The notes beneath the pieces are model-generated. The model had not been told where the DNA came from. It ran no database searches and worked only from the letters and a program-made list of their open reading frames with translations. A DNA stretch of 64,000 nt from an uncultured Thermoguttaceae bacterium. Lineage in GTDB: Bacteria > Planctomycetota > Planctomycetia > Pirellulales > Thermoguttaceae. This document shows positions 62,792 to 64,000 of the stretch, one piece after another (within the stretch, counting starts at the first letter, position 1; every line of letters begins with the position of its first letter). The DNA lies in NCBI GenBank assembly GCA_937951625.1, contig CALFBP010000007.1, forward strand, positions 1 through 64,000. The letters are read 5' to 3'. The position numbers and the translations under genes are program-made.

Positions 62792-64000
62792 CTACTCCGG
62801 AATCGGATCGCCGCGTCGCACCGTCTGCCCTTCCCAAACGGCTTGGTCCGTAGCCTTGTCATAGGTGAGCACGCGGTGGGCGCTGCCGGGAGCGGGCGGT
62901 TCGTCGATCTTCGGCAGCCAGCGGCGGTGATCGGCGATCACCTCGGCGTACTCGGGACGCCCGGCCAGGTTGGTCCACTCGCGCGGATCGGCCTGCATGT
63001 CGTACAGCTCTTCGCTCCCGTCGGCATAGCGGATGTACCGCCATCGCTCGCTGCGGATGCCATGGTTGCCCTGGTTGTGGCTGGTGATCGCCGGACGGTC
63101 GCGCCGCGCGGCCGCGTCCCTCAGTTGCGGCACGAGGCTGATGCCCTCCAGATCGCTCCGCGGGGGCAAGCCACACAACTCGATGAGCGTCGGGTAGATG
63201 TCGAGCAATTCGGCGGGCCGCGTGCAGCGCTGGCCGGCCTCGACGCCAGGCCCGGCAAAGACCAGCGGCACCCGCGTGCTCCGGTCCCAAAGCGTGTTCT
63301 TGCCCGTGATCCCCTTTTCCCCAAGGTGCCAGCCGTGGTCGCCCCAGACCACGACGATCGTGTTTTCCGCTAGTCCGGACTGGTCGAGGGCATCGAGGAT
63401 GCGGCCGATTTGCGCATCCACGAAGCTCGTACAAGCCAGATAGCTGCGCACGAGATTGCGCCACTGGTTGTTTTCGCGGAGCCATTTCAGCCGCGGCTCG
63501 GGCAGGCTCCAGTGCAGGTACCACGAGAACCGCGGCGTGTCGTCGCGGTCGTCCTCCTGGATGAGCGGGAGCACGCTGTCGTCATCCGGGTAAAGGTCGA
63601 ACCATTTCTGCGTGGCATAGCACGGCACATGCGGCAAGAAGAACCCGGCGGCCAGGAAAAAGGGTTGGTCTTTGGGCGCCTTGCGGATTTGCTCGATCGT
63701 CCAAGTCGCCACCTGATAGTCGCCCTTGTCCTCGTCGCGGTGTGGGAAAACGCCCCAGTCCATCAGGGGATGGTTGCCCATGGGCGTGGCCGGGATCAAC
63801 TTTTTCGGCGGTTTCGCGCCGATGCCGCCGGCCGTGCCAAGGACCTGAAACTCTGGCGGGCCAGCGTTGTCCTTGCCTTTGCGTCGCGGCGGCCCGCCGG
63901 GGCCGAAGTGGTAAATCTTGCCTGTGGCCAGCGTGCGGTAACCATGCGCAGCGAAGTGCTGCGGCAAGCTGACGCGGTCACGCCACTTGGGCACGTCGCG
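62792..64000 (-). CDS. Sulfatase (iduronate-2-sulfatase-like), cut by window end
   Basis: At least 402 residues; the N-terminus lies beyond base 64000. Sulfatase features include VSLPQHFAAHGYRTLATGKI, VVWGDHGWHLGEKGITGKNT with the metal-binding Asp-His, and TRPAELLDIYPTLIELC. The overall pattern is that of iduronate-2-sulfatase-type enzymes of planctomycetes that desulfate polysaccharides. The formylglycine CxPxR motif would be in the missing part. The end is complete at 62792. Confidence 0.92.
   Translation of the reverse strand, partial: RDVPKWRDRVSLPQHFAAHGYRTLATGKIYHFGPGGPPRRKGKDNAGPPEFQVLGTAGGIGAKPPKKLIPATPMGNHPLMDWGVFPHRDEDKGDYQVATWTIEQIRKAPKDQPFFLAAGFFLPHVPCYATQKWFDLYPDDDSVLPLIQEDDRDDTPRFSWYLHWSLPEPRLKWLRENNQWRNLVRSYLACTSFVDAQIGRILDALDQSGLAENTIVVVWGDHGWHLGEKGITGKNTLWDRSTRVPLVFAGPGVEAGQRCTRPAELLDIYPTLIELCGLPPRSDLEGISLVPQLRDAAARRDRPAITSHNQGNHGIRSERWRYIRYADGSEELYDMQADPREWTNLAGRPEYAEVIADHRRWLPKIDEPPAPGSAHRVLTYDKATDQAVWEGQTVRRGDPIPE

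Noticed and set aside
61748-63373. 541-codon plus-strand frame opposite RmlD-like and sulfatase genes
   Set aside because: It spans two real genes and the gap between them, as only a stop-poor shadow can.

Overview
This 64 kb window comes from a GC-rich chromosome of a planctomycete, most likely a Pirellulales-type lineage. The evidence is a set of families that are expanded in that phylum: a DUF1559 pseudopilin-like protein, a DUF1800/DUF1501 pair, two sulfatases, two Gfo/Idh/MocA oxidoreductases (one Tat-exported), a DoxX protein with a long insert, a DUF4159 protein, a solitary MoxR ATPase, an LptD-like outer-membrane protein, and a fused transporter-like/spermidine-synthase-like membrane protein. 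There is no rRNA, CRISPR array, intact prophage or intact transposase. Three tRNA genes are present: Asp(GTC), His(GTG) and Ser(GCT).

Layout. 0.2-2 kb: a DUF1559 protein and a GntR/FadR-type regulator. 2.5-3.2 kb: a decayed tyrosine-recombinase gene beside tRNA-Asp, the scar of an old integrative element. 4-6.7 kb: rhamnulokinase and a Gfo/Idh/MocA oxidoreductase. 6.7-16 kb: LptD-like protein, GT39-type glycosyltransferase, DUF4159 protein divergent from MoxR, and an unknown protein. 16.8-21.5 kb: a zinc-ribbon protein, then a minus-strand unit of unknown exported protein, DUF1800 and DUF1501. 22-24 kb: citramalate synthase (cimA) with a leader that looks like an isoleucine-sensing attenuator. 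24.8-27 kb: a double alpha/beta-hydrolase protein. 28-31.4 kb: a cassette of flavoprotein, divergent FeoB-like transporter and HisI paralogue. 31.6-36.4 kb: a depolymerase-type esterase, a sulfatase and a truncated glycosyltransferase, in a repeat-damaged stretch. 37-46 kb: NarL-type regulator, spermidine-synthase-like fusion, PIN-TRAM, HIT, ScpA, an RNase Z-like hydrolase and a secreted TIM-barrel protein. 47-54 kb: tRNA-His, two coupled amidohydrolases, Gfo/Idh/MocA and DoxX, a D-2-hydroxyacid dehydrogenase and a small methyltransferase. 54.4-64 kb: tRNA-Ser, an exported protein with an ABC ATPase, a CheY-like protein, HemQ, a CARDB-like protein, a Nudix pair, a Flp pilin, an RmlD-like protein and a second sulfatase cut by the window edge.

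The most interesting items are three. First, the cimA leader holds a promoter, a 27-codon peptide ending Leu-Ile-Ile-Gly-stop, and mutually exclusive antiterminator and terminator hairpins immediately before the gene; this matches the logic of amino-acid attenuation. Second, the flavoprotein/FeoB-like/HisI-like cassette has unusual cysteine clusters and may be a metal-limitation system. Third, several families of short palindromic dispersed repeats occur, one of which supplies the last codons and stop of a sulfatase gene. All assignments are from reading the sequence; no database search was run.
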